NCBI RefSeq assembly: GCF_900078315.1
Contig: NZ_FKBS01000015.1
Coordinates: 1-64,000 of the forward strand
Reading direction: 5' to 3'
DNA length: 64,000 nucleotides
Origin: Bordetella ansorpii
GTDB taxonomy: Bacteria > Pseudomonadota > Gammaproteobacteria > Burkholderiales > Burkholderiaceae_B
Shown here: piece after piece, positions 1 through 7,660 of the stretch
Layout: each line of letters opens with the position of its first letter
Numbering within the stretch: position 1 is the first letter of the stretch
Notes under the pieces: model-generated
The model's database searches: none
Told to the model about the DNA's origin: nothing
Seen by the model: only the letters and a program-made list of their open reading frames with translations
Translations under genes and position numbers: made by a program

Positions 1-56
1 TCCGTGAAGGCGGTCGTACCGTCGGCGCCGGCGTCGTCGCCAAGATCCTGAAGTAA
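1..56 (+). CDS. tuf: Elongation factor Tu, C-terminal end (partial)
   Basis: Only the last 17 codons are present; they read REGGRTVGAGVVAKILK and then stop at TAA. This is the highly conserved end of EF-Tu domain 3, the GTPase that carries aminoacyl-tRNA to the ribosome. The following gene is rpsJ, the usual order in betaproteobacteria, where the str operon (rpsL-rpsG-fusA-tuf) leads into the S10 genes. The start and the rest of the gene lie outside the window. Confidence 0.93.
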   Translation, partial: REGGRTVGAGVVAKILK

Positions 57-175
57 TCCCCTCGGGGTAAAACCCGAAGCGGCGCCTCCACCGGTGGCGG
101 GGGCGCCAGCAATTCTTCCGGGGTGGTAATCTTGCCGCCCCGAATCGCCGCAACATTCGTTCTTTAGGAATCGCC

Positions 176-487
176 ATGAAAAACCAGAAGATCCGCATCC
201 GCTTGAAGGCTTTCGATTACAAGCTGATCGATCAATCCGCCGCCGAGATCGTCGACACCGCCAAGCGCACCGGCGCCGTGGTCCGTGGCCCCGTGCCGCT
301 GCCCACCCGCATCCGCCGCTATGACGTGCTGCGTTCGCCGCACGTCAACAAGACGTCGCGCGACCAGTTCGAGATCCGCACGCACCAGCGTCTGATGGAC
401 ATCGTCGATCCGACCGACAAGACGGTCGACGCGCTGATGCGCCTGGACCTGCCGGCCGGCGTGGACGTGGAAATCGCGCTGCAATAA
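176..487 (+). CDS. rpsJ: 30S ribosomal protein S10
   Basis: This 103-residue protein is a full-length S10, a component of the 30S head and also the NusE antitermination factor that binds NusB. The N-terminus ([18 protein letters not shown]) and the loop region ending in [18 protein letters not shown] are diagnostic. The start is the only sensible ATG. Normally rplC follows within a few hundred bases. Here the next plus-strand ribosomal gene is about 20 kb away, and rpsJ is followed by two hairpins. It is therefore probably transcribed only from tuf and upstream promoters. Confidence 0.98.
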   Translation: MKNQKIRIRLKAFDYKLIDQSAAEIVDTAKRTGAVVRGPVPLPTRIRRYDVLRSPHVNKTSRDQFEIRTHQRLMDIVDPTDKTVDALMRLDLPAGVDVEIALQ

Positions 488-510
488 GCAACGCAAGCAA
501 TACCTCTTAC

Positions 511-531
511 ATGGCGCGCCCCGCGCGCCAT
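511..531. repeat. Perfect 9-bp inverted repeat after rpsJ
   Basis: ATGGCGCGC (511-519) pairs with GCGCGCCAT (523-531) around a three-base loop. There is no T-run, so it is not a classical terminator on its own. It lies just upstream of the hairpin at 538-571 and may protect or help end the rpsJ transcript. Confidence 0.6.
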
Positions 532-537
532 GACACC

Positions 538-571
538 GCGGCGGACTTCATCGAAGTCCGCCGCAGTCGTT
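538..571 (+). terminator. Candidate intrinsic terminator of the tuf-rpsJ transcript
   Basis: A perfect 12-bp stem (538-549 with 553-564) around a three-base loop is followed by AGTCGTTTT. The T-run is short and interrupted, so termination efficiency is uncertain. Its position between rpsJ and the converging PAAR gene fits an operon end that replaces the usual read-through into rplC. Confidence 0.65.
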
Positions 572-639
572 TTGGGGCCTGCTTCTTGTATGCCCAACGG
601 CCTGCGCCATCGCGCCGCGGCCGGGCCGATATCGAGCGC

Positions 640-930
640 TCAGCCGCCGATGAATACCGTCTCGGAGCCTTCGGCGATCTGCCCGCCGCACGAGATGGGG
701 TCGCCGATCCTGCCGGCGGCCTTGCCGTTGATGAACACCGAGCTGGAGCCCGTGGCCAGTGCCCGCGCGTGGTCGGCCTCGTTCGGTCGGGCATGCGAGG
801 CGAAGGGGTCGCCCTCGCGCACCGCGGGCTTGCCATCAATGCTGACGTCGGGCGAGGCGCCGATGCACGGCGTCGGCGGAGCGCCATCGTGATCAGAGGC
901 TTGATCGTCGAGGCGGGCGGCGGCTGGCAT
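640..930 (-). CDS. PAAR-domain protein (type VI secretion spike tip)
   Basis: This 96-residue protein has typical PAAR features: PTPCIGASPDVSIDGKPAVREGD near the start pattern (shown here in two parts, PTPCIGASPDVSIDG and KPAVREGD), then SSSVFINGKAAGRIGDPISC and GSETVFIGG at the end. PAAR proteins cap the VgrG trimer with a sharp beta-helical cone, often metal-bound, and recruit effectors. The frame is open further upstream to 1494, but that part is the shadow of the next gene, so the ATG at 928-930 is chosen. It is the last gene of the minus-strand vgrG locus. There is no C-terminal toxin extension. Confidence 0.88.
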   Translation of the reverse strand: MPAAARLDDQASDHDGAPPTPCIGASPDVSIDGKPAVREGDPFASHARPNEADHARALATGSSSVFINGKAAGRIGDPISCGGQIAEGSETVFIGG

Positions 931-977
931 AGGGTCGATGTCTCTGAACAGGTGGGATGGTCTGCGGGGCCTGGCGC

Positions 978-1580
978 TCAGCGCCGGGCGTCCGTCTGGG
1001 CGAGCTTGATTTCGGGATGAGACAGGAATTGCCGGAAGTCCTTGGGCAGGGCATGCAGCGCCGCTGGCGTGCAGTCGATCTTCACCTGGTCCGAGCGCGC
1101 CGCCAGTGTCACGTACACCTTCATCTTGTCCGCCAGCAGGTGAGGCACGAAAGAGGACAGGGTCTGCTCTTCGAACAGGAACGCCGGGTTCATCGATCTG
1201 GCGGCAATGAAGAAGGCATCCTCCGTGGGCACCGATGGCGTGGCCTCGGTCCAGGCTTGCCATACCTGTTCGTCGCTGGCGCCCTCGCACCAGGACAGCG
1301 ACGCCGCGCCGACGTGTGTCCAGCCGGCTGCCGCGCACAGGCTGACCCAGGACGCCGCAGGGATGGATTGCAGTTCGCGACGGATCGATATTTCTCCTTC
1401 GCCGATCAGCGCGGAAACGCCCGCGGCCCGCTGCGGTGGCGACGTCCTGGCGAAGCGGGCAAACAGATTGGCATTCGAGTGCTGAATGCGCCAAAGGTCC
1501 GGCATGCTTTGGCCACCCTGGGACAGTATGGCGCCGGCCAGTGCCGGCTTGCTGGGATCCACTGCTTGCTGAGTGTTCAT
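978..1580 (-). CDS. Hypothetical protein in the vgrG-PAAR locus (200 aa)
   Basis: I do not recognise this family. It is a soluble 200-residue protein rich in Trp and Ala, with no signal peptide and no clear membrane segment. It has short conserved-looking stretches (LQSIPAASWVSLCAAAGWT, EDAFFIAARSMNPAF). It sits 47 bases before the PAAR gene and 4 bases after the paralogue ending at 1585, so it is almost certainly in one operon with VgrG and PAAR. In such loci a protein here is commonly an effector adaptor, chaperone or immunity protein. That role is inferred from position only. Confidence 0.75.
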   Translation of the reverse strand: MNTQQAVDPSKPALAGAILSQGGQSMPDLWRIQHSNANLFARFARTSPPQRAAGVSALIGEGEISIRRELQSIPAASWVSLCAAAGWTHVGAASLSWCEGASDEQVWQAWTEATPSVPTEDAFFIAARSMNPAFLFEEQTLSSFVPHLLADKMKVYVTLAARSDQVKIDCTPAALHALPKDFRQFLSHPEIKLAQTDARR

Positions 1581-1584
1581 CGGG

Positions 1585-2412
1585 TTACGGGATCGGTTGC
1601 TGCATCAGGCGTGCAGGATTGAAATGGGTGTCTTCGATCTTGCAGCCCGCGGGCGGCAGGCCCTGCAGATAAGGGTGCAGATTGGGAATCTGCCGATAGG
1701 GCTGGTCGTAGCTCGGTGCGCTGTTCTCAACGACGCAGCGCGCACGGGAGCGGGCAGCCAATTCCCAATACAGGTTCTTGGGGCCTTCGACGCTCCAGAC
1801 GCCTGCCGATACTCCCAGGCCGCCTGCCACCAATCCCGTTCCGGTATTGGCAATCGTGGCCTGGAAGATGAAATCGCTCGTGAATCCGCCCTTCACGCCG
1901 TTGTAGCCCTCGATCCGATAGATCCCGGCAGCGCCGACGGCTTCGATCTCGGCGCCAGCAATGCCGCCGGGCATGCCGGCCAGATCATCGAAAGAAAAGG
2001 GTTTGGTTGCGTATACCAACTGAGGAATAGCCTTCTTCATGCGTTCGTAGAGCGCCATGCCGCTGTTTGCCCCGGCTTGCTCTCTTTCCATGGTGACAGC
2101 ATCGTCGATCTGCTTGGCGTCTCCGGCAAGGTCGTTCACCTTTTCGAAGGCCAGGGCATCCCTGGCGGAGCCGCCCACTGCCTTGAATATCTTGCCAATG
2201 GGGGCGCTGACGGTGACGCCGCAATTCAGGATGTTCACCACGCTGATGGCCATACTGTCGAGGCCGAGAAAAATGAAGCTGTGATAGCCGCACACGACGG
2301 CTAGGCTACCCTCGTACGAAATGAGCCAGCGCCTGGATTTGGCGCCCATGGTGCCCACCCAATCCTCGGGCCTCATCAGGTCGTTGCCGAACGGAAAGTC
2401 TGTGTCGCTCAT
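1585..2412 (-). CDS. Hypothetical protein, paralogue 2 of a tandem pair in the vgrG locus (275 aa)
   Basis: Translated from the ATG at 2410-2412 this is 275 residues, exactly the length of the neighbouring paralogue at 2507-3334. The two align without gaps by eye over their whole length. Shared blocks include FPFGNDL, ISYEGSL, CGYHSFIFLGLDS, KPFSFDDLA, GVSAGVWSVEG, PSYDQPYRQIPNL and THFNP. The frame is open for 30 more codons upstream, but the paralogue alignment begins at MSDTDFPFG, which fixes the start. A hydrophobic stretch near residues 35-65 could be a membrane-active segment. No known catalytic motif was found. The vgrG context makes an effector or accessory role possible but unproven. 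Confidence 0.8.
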   Translation of the reverse strand: MSDTDFPFGNDLMRPEDWVGTMGAKSRRWLISYEGSLAVVCGYHSFIFLGLDSMAISVVNILNCGVTVSAPIGKIFKAVGGSARDALAFEKVNDLAGDAKQIDDAVTMEREQAGANSGMALYERMKKAIPQLVYATKPFSFDDLAGMPGGIAGAEIEAVGAAGIYRIEGYNGVKGGFTSDFIFQATIANTGTGLVAGGLGVSAGVWSVEGPKNLYWELAARSRARCVVENSAPSYDQPYRQIPNLHPYLQGLPPAGCKIEDTHFNPARLMQQPIP

Positions 2413-2506
2413 GTCATCGGCTCCGCAGTCGCGGAAAGCGGTACCTGTCTTCCGTGGATGGCATAGCGGATAGGGGCCGCCCGTACACGCCGATCTTGCC
2501 AAGCCA

Positions 2507-3334
2507 TCATGGATAGCCTCGTTGGAGTGTCTTCATTGGATTGAAGTGGGTTTCGTCCAAAGAGCACCCTGCCGGCGGCAAGGACTGCAGATACGGATTC
2601 AGGTTTGGAATCTGCCGGTACGGCTGATCATAGCTAGGGGAAGTGTTCTCCACCGAGCAACGTGCCCGTGAGCCGGTTGAAAGCTCCCAATAAAGATTGT
2701 GTGAACCTTCGACGCTCCATACTCCCGCGGAAACTCCCACGCCCGCTGATACAAGGCCAGTCCCGGCATTGGCAACCGTTGCGGAAAAGAAATAGTCGCT
2801 AGTCATTCCGCCCTTCACGCCGTCATAACCGTCGATGCGATACAAACCCGCGGCGGCGCCGATTTCGATTTCAGCGCCAACGATGCCTCCCGGCATCACC
2901 GCTAGATCATCGAACGAAAAAGGCTTGGCAGCAAAAATTACTTGAGGGATGCCCCGCTTCATACGCTCGTAAAGCGCCATCCCCGTAGTGGCGTTGCGCT
3001 GCTCCCGGTCCGTGTTGATGGCGTCGTTTATTTTCTTGGAGTTTCCGACCTTTTCATTCGCGCTTTCGAGATCGAGCGCGCCGCGGGACGTCCCTCCCGT
3101 GCTCTTGAACACTTTGCCGATCGGCACGCTGAGGCTCGGACCACAGTTGTAGATGGTTACCAGACTGATGGCCAAGCTGTCCAAGCCAAGAAAGATGAAG
3201 CTATGGTAGCCGCATGCAAATGTCAGACTGCCTTCGTAGGATATCTGCCATCTCTCGGATTTCGTGCTCGAAAGACCGAGCCAGTCATCGGGCTTGGACA
3301 GGTCGTTGCCAAAGGGAAACTCCTGGCTGCTCAT
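2507..3334 (-). CDS. Hypothetical protein, paralogue 1 of a tandem pair in the vgrG locus (275 aa)
   Basis: This is the sister of the gene at 1585-2412: same length, same order of conserved blocks, most positions identical or similar. It begins MSSQEFPFGNDLSKPDDW and ends near THFNPMKTLQRGYP. Divergence is concentrated in the region after the hydrophobic segment (roughly residues 75-120), which looks helical and charged. The base composition is visibly less GC-rich than the second copy. That suggests the copies have evolved apart since duplication or arrived separately. Function unknown; a paired effector, immunity or duplicated accessory role would all fit. Confidence 0.8.
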   Translation of the reverse strand: MSSQEFPFGNDLSKPDDWLGLSSTKSERWQISYEGSLTFACGYHSFIFLGLDSLAISLVTIYNCGPSLSVPIGKVFKSTGGTSRGALDLESANEKVGNSKKINDAINTDREQRNATTGMALYERMKRGIPQVIFAAKPFSFDDLAVMPGGIVGAEIEIGAAAGLYRIDGYDGVKGGMTSDYFFSATVANAGTGLVSAGVGVSAGVWSVEGSHNLYWELSTGSRARCSVENTSPSYDQPYRQIPNLNPYLQSLPPAGCSLDETHFNPMKTLQRGYP

Positions 3335-3335
3335 A

Positions 3336-3818
3336 TCACTGATCCGCGGGTGTCATGAAGCAGTACTTTTTTTCCCTGAATTGCATTGCGACATACCGGC
3401 AACCGCTCCAGTTTTCGCTCAGGCAGACCTGCTCGGGGTCCGCCATTTCTTTCATGGTGCATTTCTCGTTCTTACACACCGTCGTATAAAACTTCCCCGT
3501 TTCCAAGTGGCCGGCGGAAATGATGGTCTTGTCCTTTTGCGGGTCAAGGGCCTCGAATGCATTCACCAGGGCCTGCTGCTGCTGGCGTGTGCCAAATGGC
3601 GGCTGTCTTCCAATGGTCAGCTCTCCGGCCAACACCATGTTCTTGGTGTACTCGGAATACTGGTCGCTGCCGCAGGACAGCTCGCCCTGTGCCGACGCCA
3701 GCGGCGGCTTACTCTGCTCACCAAAAAAATGCGATGCAATCCACACGCAGGCGATCAAGAGCAGCAATGCCCCACCCGAAATAAAAAACTGCCGCTTGTT
3801 GTGAATCATGACGATCAA
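3336..3818 (-). CDS. Small membrane-anchored Cys-containing protein in the vgrG locus (160 aa)
   Basis: The protein begins MIVMIHNKRQFFISGG, has one hydrophobic segment (about residues 14-32) and then a periplasmic-type domain. That domain has six Cys residues after the anchor (in ELSCGS, VCKNEKC, QVCLS, SGCRY, KYCFM), a pattern compatible with disulfides. An alternative start is the ATG three codons in. It lies between vgrG and the 275-residue pair, ending 1 base before the start of paralogue 1. A single-pass periplasmic protein in this position is a common form for an immunity protein against a periplasm-acting effector. That is inference; I do not recognise the family. Confidence 0.72.
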   Translation of the reverse strand: MIVMIHNKRQFFISGGALLLLIACVWIASHFFGEQSKPPLASAQGELSCGSDQYSEYTKNMVLAGELTIGRQPPFGTRQQQQALVNAFEALDPQKDKTIISAGHLETGKFYTTVCKNEKCTMKEMADPEQVCLSENWSGCRYVAMQFREKKYCFMTPADQ

Positions 3819-3857
3819 TGTCTTTATGCGATTGGCTGAGTGTTGAAATGACGGAGA

Positions 3858-6008
3858 TCAATTCAGATTGATCTTCTTGGACGAGAGCGCAATCTCGTTC
3901 TTCGCCTGCATTTCGATGCCGTTCTCGAAATCCAGAAAGAGCGTGTCTCCACTGAGTCTGATGAAGCCGTCTGCGGTCAAGCGCAGTTCCGATTTGCCGA
4001 CCTGGACATGGAACTCGCCATTCGACGTCAGCGAGACAGTATTGGCGGCATCGGCCGAGAAATGTGAACCCGACGTGAACTGTATCGAGTGCCCCGCGCT
4101 CTCGACGATGGTGCCACCCACCGTCACGGTCTTGGTCAGGCCCACGAACTGCGTCTTCACGCCGGCCGTGGCTTCGTTGATGGCCTGGTCGGCGAACAGC
4201 GAATAAACGCCGCGTCCCAACTGGTTGATGCCGGGGATGGGCAGCGATTTGGCGACATCGGCGATGCCTTCCACCAGCTTGCGGAACGAGCTGCTCAGCA
4301 CGCGTCCCACCCCGCTGGGGCCGACGTGCAGCGTCATGTTGCCGTGCACCGACTCGCTGTGATTGCCATCGACCTCGATGGCCTTGTGGTGGCCCACGGA
4401 CTGCACCCAGTTGTTGTCGATGCGTTCGGTATGGTTGTTCTTGGTCTTCTCGTTGCGGTCTTTCTGCGCCAGGACGTAGATCTCTTCCTCGCCGGTCTTG
4501 TCTTCGAAGCGCAGCGCATTGGCCGTGTGATAGTTGCCGCCCGGGCTGGAACGCGTATAGATGCCCATCTGGGTTTCGTTGTCGGGCAGCTTCCAGGGCG
4601 GCATCCTGGCCGCGTTGTAGACCCGGCCCGTGATGATGGGGTAATCGGGATCGCCATTCAGAAAATCCACGATCACTTCATCGCCGATGCGCGGCACCTG
4701 GATCGCACCGAAATTGCCGCTGGCCCAACTGCTGGAGACGCGGATCCAGCACGAGCTGTTTTCGTCGTGCTTGTCGTAGCGGTCCCAGTGGAAATGCACC
4801 TTGACCTGGCCGTACTCGTCGGTCCAGATCTCCTTGCCTTGCGGGCCTACCACCACCGCGGTCTGCGGGCCCTTGGTGCGCGGCTTTTCCGTGATGCGCG
4901 GCGGGCGGAACGGCAGCTTGGTGTCCTGCACCGTCAGCATGAACAGGCATCGATGGCCCTGCGAGGCGTCATCGCCCATCGAGCTGTAGTTGTTCTCCTT
5001 CAGGTCGTAGCGCGTGGCCAGCACCAGGTATTCGCGGTTCTCTTCCGTGCGCGGGCAGCCCGTCAGGCTGAACAGCGAGCCGGTGGCCACGCCGCGCACC
5101 GTGCTGCGCAAGGTGCGCGTGTCGCGCACGTGGTGCTGTTCCTGCATGCGCTGGCGCGCGTAACGCTCGCCCAGCGTGGTGTCGCCGTAGTTGCCGGGCC
5201 AGTCATACACTTCGGCCTGGCTGTGTTCGTGTTTCAACGGGATCTGCTGACGCGCCTTCAGGTCGGCGTTGGGCGTGACGAAGTTGTAATCGTTGGTCGT
5301 GTACTGGCCTGGCCGCAGGTCCTGGTACACCGCCATCCGGGTCATGTAGTCCTGGCGCGGCAGCGTCAGCTTGTCCTCGGGGAAATACGGGACCTGCTCG
5401 TACCCGGCCACGGTCTTGTGGCTCTGCACGTCGTCGCTCATCACCAGGGTGTGCTTGTCCTGGTCGTGGCGGAAATAATAATGAATGCCTTCGGCTTCCA
5501 GCAGGCGGCTGACGAATTGGAAATCGGTCTCGTCATACTGCACGCAATAGACGCGCGGCTCGTAGTTTTCCGCCAGCTCGAATTCGAATGTATGGCCGTA
5601 GGGCGCCAGCACCTGCTCGACGGTGTCGGGCACCGTCTGGTTCTGGTAGATGCGGAACTCGCGCTTGTGCGTGGCCAGCCACAGCCAGGGCACTGCCACG
5701 GCCTCGTAGACGAAATAGCGATCCGTGTCGCCCGCCTGGCCGACCAACGCGAAACTGGCGATCACCCCGCTGAGATAACGGGGCGTGGCCGCGGCTTCGA
5801 TGGTGATGGTCAGGGGTTGGCCCAGCAGGCCGCCGACGTCGACCTGCATCGAGCGATGCAGCAGGCGCACCCGGTATTCCGACAAGGCGGACAGGGCATC
5901 CGTGCCCTGCATGGCGTCAAACAGGAATCCGGAGGGCTCGGCCCCGACCGAAACCCGGATCACTCGATCTGCATTCAGTATGTCTGATAGGTCTGAAATC
6001 GAAGACAT
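3858..6008 (-). CDS. vgrG: Type VI secretion tip protein VgrG (TssI)
   Basis: This 716-residue VgrG forms the trimeric spike on the Hcp tube. The N-terminal half is the gp27-like hub, with the typical ETDFQFVSRLLEAEGIHYYF block. It is followed by the gp5-like OB fold near residues 380-465 (GQVKVHFHWDR, SCWIRVSS, IPRIGDEV-type sequence, GDPDYPIITGRVYN). A long C-terminal extension (about residues 520-716) matches the DUF2345-like beta-helical tail, with repeated hydrophobic and Ser/Thr turns. No obvious toxin domain is fused. No hcp, tssB/C or other structural T6SS genes are present, so this is an orphan vgrG that must use a machine encoded elsewhere. Confidence 0.95.
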   Translation of the reverse strand: MSSISDLSDILNADRVIRVSVGAEPSGFLFDAMQGTDALSALSEYRVRLLHRSMQVDVGGLLGQPLTITIEAAATPRYLSGVIASFALVGQAGDTDRYFVYEAVAVPWLWLATHKREFRIYQNQTVPDTVEQVLAPYGHTFEFELAENYEPRVYCVQYDETDFQFVSRLLEAEGIHYYFRHDQDKHTLVMSDDVQSHKTVAGYEQVPYFPEDKLTLPRQDYMTRMAVYQDLRPGQYTTNDYNFVTPNADLKARQQIPLKHEHSQAEVYDWPGNYGDTTLGERYARQRMQEQHHVRDTRTLRSTVRGVATGSLFSLTGCPRTEENREYLVLATRYDLKENNYSSMGDDASQGHRCLFMLTVQDTKLPFRPPRITEKPRTKGPQTAVVVGPQGKEIWTDEYGQVKVHFHWDRYDKHDENSSCWIRVSSSWASGNFGAIQVPRIGDEVIVDFLNGDPDYPIITGRVYNAARMPPWKLPDNETQMGIYTRSSPGGNYHTANALRFEDKTGEEEIYVLAQKDRNEKTKNNHTERIDNNWVQSVGHHKAIEVDGNHSESVHGNMTLHVGPSGVGRVLSSSFRKLVEGIADVAKSLPIPGINQLGRGVYSLFADQAINEATAGVKTQFVGLTKTVTVGGTIVESAGHSIQFTSGSHFSADAANTVSLTSNGEFHVQVGKSELRLTADGFIRLSGDTLFLDFENGIEMQAKNEIALSSKKINLN

Positions 6009-6438
6009 CTAACCCCGCGTAAAAGAGCGGGTGCTCCTTTGAATCGTATTGTCATAAAACTGTAGTGACCCGAGGCATACTAATGGAACCGCAATGGGCA
6101 GATTTCCGAAATTTGTTTCAAATGGTCGGGAATGCTTCTGTCGGTAAACCAGGCAGCAAAATAAAAGAACCGGCGGGTTTATTGCGACAGGACAGAATGC
6201 CCGCCGCGCTGCGTCCTGGGCCGCATCCGCTGCCGGCCCTGTTCGCCGCCGCCCATCCAGCGGCATGCTCGTCATTAGCGGCCAGCGAGGCCCCGTCTGG
6301 TGGCGGGGCTGGGCGCACCGTTCTTCGGTGGCATGTCACGATTTGGTCAGATTGGCTTTCTAGACTGGCTGCCTTTCCACGCTCCGGGATGGTGCGCGAT
6401 GCGCGGCGCCTTCAGACCGGGGCCCGTTTTTCGACCCG
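6009..6438. other. Divergent intergenic region between vgrG and the STN-domain gene
   Basis: About 430 bases with no gene that I accept. The vgrG-proximal half (roughly 6030-6190) is clearly more AT-rich than its surroundings and probably carries the vgrG promoter, although I found no convincing -35/-10 pair. A hairpin GCCCCG/CGGGGC near 6291-6309 lies in the part upstream of the STN gene. Open frames across this stretch look like random GC-rich frames. Confidence 0.5.
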
Positions 6439-7134
6439 ATGAATCGCACATGGTACCGACACCCGCCGCGCGTCGGCGTTGGAGTGATGGTGGCCGTCAT
6501 GTCGTGCGCCATGCTTTTCATCGCCATGGCCCCCGATGTTTGCGCGGACACGCAACACTCGACTCCACAGGACTTCGACATTCCTCGGCAACCGCTGCAG
6601 GCGGCCCTGGAACAGTATGGCGTCCATACTGGCCGGGCATTGCTGTACGAAACCCGCATCCTGGCCGGGCGCTTCTCGTCGCCGGTGGTCGGCCGCTACA
6701 CGCCGGACGCCGCGCTGCATCGGTTGATCGACGGGACCGGGGTGCGTGCCGATTACGTGAACGCGAACGCGTTCGTGCTTTCGCTGGCCGCCACGCCCCC
6801 GCCGCGCGCGGTCGAACGGATTCCGCCCGGCAAGGCGCGGTATTACGGCCTTCTGCAAGCCGGGATAGAGCAGGCGTTGTGTGGGGATCCGGTCACCGCG
6901 CCTGGCGGGTACCGCGTTGGCCTGCGTTTCTGGCTGGATGGGGCCGGCGTGATGCAGCAGTTCGAATTGGCAAGATCCACGGGCAATGTTGGCCTCGACG
7001 AAAAGATCATGGTCCGGTTGCGGGGTTTCAGCGTGGGCGAGCGGCCGCCACCCGGCATGCGCCAGCCCCTGACGGTCCTGATCGAGCCTGGGGACCGAGC
7101 CACCACGGGCGATTGCGCGGCCGGGCCGAACTAA
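6439..7134 (+). CDS. STN-domain periplasmic signalling protein without receptor barrel (VreA-like)
   Basis: The 231-residue protein has an N-terminal signal or anchor segment (MVAVMSCAMLFIAM, cleavage probably near DVCADTQ). It is followed by a secretin/TonB short N-terminal (STN) domain: FDIPRQPLQAALEQYGVHTGRALLYE, then FSSPVVGRYTPDAALHRLIDGTG. The C-terminal part (GYRVGLRFWLDGAGVMQQFELARSTGN) resembles the TonB C-terminal fold. No plug or 22-strand barrel follows, unlike FecA/FpvA. That is the known architecture of VreA in Pseudomonas aeruginosa. The sigma factor gene starts 13 bases downstream. The start has no clear ribosome-binding site; an ATG at 6499 is an alternative. Confidence 0.82.
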   Translation: MNRTWYRHPPRVGVGVMVAVMSCAMLFIAMAPDVCADTQHSTPQDFDIPRQPLQAALEQYGVHTGRALLYETRILAGRFSSPVVGRYTPDAALHRLIDGTGVRADYVNANAFVLSLAATPPPRAVERIPPGKARYYGLLQAGIEQALCGDPVTAPGGYRVGLRFWLDGAGVMQQFELARSTGNVGLDEKIMVRLRGFSVGERPPPGMRQPLTVLIEPGDRATTGDCAAGPN

Positions 7135-7147
7135 ACGGGCGAAGACG

Positions 7148-7660
7148 ATGAGCACCTACACGCTGGCCGAACTGCGCCATTTCCTGACCGATCGCTACGA
7201 CGCCCTGAAGCGCCGCCTGGCCTACCAGCTGGGCAGCGAAGAGCGCGCCGGCGATGCGCTGCACGACACCTGGCTGAGGTTGAATGGGCGCGATGACATG
7301 CAGCCCGTGGAGAACCCGCAAGCCTTTGTGCTGCGCATGGCCGTCAATGTGGCGGTAGACCGCTGGCGCAAGGACACGCGGCTTGTCAGTGCGTCGGAAA
7401 TCGATGATCTGCTGCAACTGGACGACGCCGAACTCGGGCCGCGGCACAGCTTCGAAGCCCAGTTCGAGCTGCAACAGCTGCTGCGCGTTCTCGACGAGTT
7501 GCCGGAGCGGCGGCGCCAGATATTCCTGGCCATACGCATCGACGGCGTCTCGCGCAAAGAGTTGGCCAAGCAATACGGAATCTCGCAACGCGCCATCGAG
7601 GCGGAATTGCGCCGCGCGCACGATTACTGCGCGCAGCGGCTGGACAGGGAAGGGGCATGA
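7148..7660 (+). CDS. ECF sigma factor, FecI/VreI type
   Basis: This 170-residue two-domain sigma factor has region 2 near residues 10-80 (RAGDALHDTWLRL, NPQAFVLRMAVNVAVDRWRKD) and region 4 near residues 105-160 (LDELPERRRQIFLAIRIDG, SRKELAKQYGIS, RAIEAELRRAH). This is the arrangement of iron-starvation-type ECF factors controlled by a FecR anti-sigma. It overlaps the next gene by 4 bases (ATGA), implying coupled synthesis with its anti-sigma. By analogy with PUMA3 in Pseudomonas it should activate the large exoprotein gene downstream. Confidence 0.93.
   Translation: MSTYTLAELRHFLTDRYDALKRRLAYQLGSEERAGDALHDTWLRLNGRDDMQPVENPQAFVLRMAVNVAVDRWRKDTRLVSASEIDDLLQLDDAELGPRHSFEAQFELQQLLRVLDELPERRRQIFLAIRIDGVSRKELAKQYGISQRAIEAELRRAHDYCAQRLDREGA

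Noticed and set aside
931-1494. N-terminal extension of the PAAR open frame
   Set aside because: It overlaps most of the 200-residue gene in another frame and shows no PAAR-type sequence; the PAAR domain itself begins after the ATG at 930.
4089-5987. A 632-codon plus-strand open frame over vgrG
   Set aside because: Mirror of the vgrG reading frame; vgrG has full family motifs and this frame has none.
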